Shown in pieces: positions 14,439-15,308 of a DNA stretch of 15,308 nucleotides (its first letter is position 1; each line of letters starts with the position of its first letter). Location: positions 1-15,308 of the forward strand of contig SKOL01000436.1 in NCBI GenBank assembly GCA_007120055.1. Reading direction: 5' to 3'. A program made the translations under genes and the position numbers. The stretch comes from Anaerobacillus sp. Its GTDB lineage: Bacteria > Bacillota > Bacilli > Bacillales_H > Anaerobacillaceae. A model generated the notes under the pieces. The model was given only the letters and a program-made list of their open reading frames with translations, was not told where the DNA came from and did not search any database.

Positions 14439-14783
14439 ATGGAATACACAATTATTACTTTATTTTCTTTAGCGATTATTTTATTCATTATTTCTTTTTT
14501 TAAAAAAGATCGAAATAAAGAAGTTGAAAAGCAAATAGAAAATTTTTCAATTACACTAATGCAAGAAATTTACCAATTAAAAAAGAAAGTTAAAGTACTT
14601 GAAGAAGAAATTTTAATTGGACAAGATGAGCGCTACTTTACAGTTGATCAAACTTCATCTTCACAAACAATCGACAGAGATAAAGTTTTATCTCTGTACG
14701 AAGAAGGCTATTCACTTGATGAAATTGAAGGCTTAACCAATTTAAGTCGTGAACAAATAGATCAACTTTTAAGTGAAGCTTAA
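14439..14783 (+). CDS. Small membrane-anchored coiled-coil protein with HTH-like tail
   Basis: In 114 residues three parts are visible. An N-terminal transmembrane helix (about 3-21) is followed by FKKDRNK, placing the rest in the cytosol. A heptad-like coiled coil follows (about 27-61, QLKKKVKVLEEEI). A C-terminal helical segment (about 79-114, VLSLYEEGYSLDEIEGLTNLSREQIDQLL) has the spacing of a helix-turn-helix. This architecture resembles Bacillus SwrB/YlxL (DUF6115-type) proteins, but I cannot confirm homology. The ATG has GAGGAGGG 6 nt upstream, and a good promoter precedes it. It is followed after 32 bp by the YceG/MltG-like gene, so the two probably form an operon and may act together at the membrane. 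Confidence 0.8.
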   Translation: MEYTIITLFSLAIILFIISFFKKDRNKEVEKQIENFSITLMQEIYQLKKKVKVLEEEILIGQDERYFTVDQTSSSQTIDRDKVLSLYEEGYSLDEIEGLTNLSREQIDQLLSEA

Positions 14784-14815
14784 AGCTCGTTATTCTTTAT
14801 GAAGGGAGATTACAG

Positions 14816-15308
14816 ATGACCAAAAAAATGTTACAAGGTATTGCAGCTGGGATCATGCTAACTACCTTAATCTTTGCATACAATTTTTATTTTACGAACA
14901 ATTTCACCGTCATAAAAGATCAGCCAGATAACGTAATTGGTGAAGTTTCAGAAGAGGATATTGAGCAATACTTAAAATCGCATAATTTGGTGGCAGTGGA
15001 TAAACTTGAATATGAAGAGCTATTAAATATGAACGAAGTCGAAAAGGAAGAAGTTGAAAAAAACGACGAAGATGGCCGTCAAGAAGAAGTAGTTGAAGAC
15101 GAAAGCATTAAAGAAGTTTTATTTGTGGTTGAACCAGGTACTAGTAGCGGGGCTGTTGGCATAATGCTTGAAGAAGAAGGGTTGATTGATGATAGGCAGC
15201 AATTCGAAAACTATTTAAGTGACGCTGGACTAGAAACACAAATTAGAGCGGGAGAGTACTATCTGTCAACCGGTATGTCGTTAGAAGAAATCATTGAAAA
15301 CCTCACCT
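14816..15308 (+). CDS. YceG/MltG-like membrane protein (partial, cut by window end)
   Basis: The visible 164 residues begin with an N-terminal membrane helix (about 7-27). A long, very acidic linker follows (about 43-100, rich in Glu/Asp). Then comes a domain starting VLFVVEPGTSSGAVGIMLEEEGLIDD and reaching AGEYYLSTGMSLEEIIENL. That last part matches the LysM-like N-terminal region of YceG/MltG endolytic transglycosylases (EG.SS..IA..L...G.I / AG.Y.L..GMSLEEI), which cut nascent peptidoglycan outside the membrane. The catalytic domain would lie beyond the window. Some Bacillaceae homologues are short and lack it, so enzymatic activity cannot be claimed. The ATG has AAGGGAGA 6-7 nt upstream. 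The gene runs off the right edge. Confidence 0.75.
   Translation, partial: MTKKMLQGIAAGIMLTTLIFAYNFYFTNNFTVIKDQPDNVIGEVSEEDIEQYLKSHNLVAVDKLEYEELLNMNEVEKEEVEKNDEDGRQEEVVEDESIKEVLFVVEPGTSSGAVGIMLEEEGLIDDRQQFENYLSDAGLETQIRAGEYYLSTGMSLEEIIENLT

Overview
The window is AT-rich Firmicute DNA, most likely from a Bacillaceae genome (Bacillus and relatives, possibly an alkaliphilic or Anaerobacillus-like lineage; the genus is inference). The evidence is strong GGAGG-type Shine-Dalgarno sites, frequent TTG/GTG starts, Bacillus-type L-lactate dehydrogenase and ribosomal protein L33, and the gene neighbourhood gluP(yqgP)...yqgN-rpmG, which resembles the B. subtilis yqg region. Most genes lie on the minus strand.

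Layout, left to right. 1-1133: an M42 metallo-aminopeptidase (minus) with its terminator. 1257-2138: an unrecognised membrane-anchored or secreted protein (plus, TTG start). 2139-2454: two copies (A, B) of a palindromic miniature repeat. 2455-4753: a coupled pair read from the right, a HAD hydrolase then the rhomboid protease GluP. 4754-5409: no gene; it holds two head-to-tail copies of an unnamed structured repeat (U1, U2), a long hairpin, and copy C of the palindromic repeat. 5410-5613: a small membrane protein with a poly-Asn N-terminus. 5614-5944: a third structured repeat (U3) and the ldh terminator. 5945-8802: ldh, a ThiF/MoeB-type E1-like enzyme, 5-formyl-THF cyclo-ligase (yqgN) and rpmG. 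8891-14044: a four-gene alpha-glucan (glycogen-type) operon read from the right: DUF4912 protein, a fused GH57 branching enzyme/GT4 glycogen synthase, a sugar-1-phosphate nucleotidyltransferase, and a stand-alone GH15 N-terminal-like domain without a catalytic domain. 14066-14438: divergent promoter region. 14439-15308: a small membrane/coiled-coil/HTH-like protein and the start of a YceG/MltG-like membrane protein cut by the window edge.

How the genes fit together: the right-hand operon looks like a compact polyglucan machine in which one polypeptide carries both elongation and branching, supplied by an NDP-sugar pyrophosphorylase, with two non-enzymatic-looking partners. The centre is housekeeping (translation, folate, lactate fermentation, membrane proteolysis). 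The least explained material is non-coding: three diverged copies of a 110-200 nt structured repeat, and three copies of a palindromic repeat whose differences show how the copies changed (an exact 29-nt deletion between 6-nt direct repeats, and a 9-bp tandem duplication).
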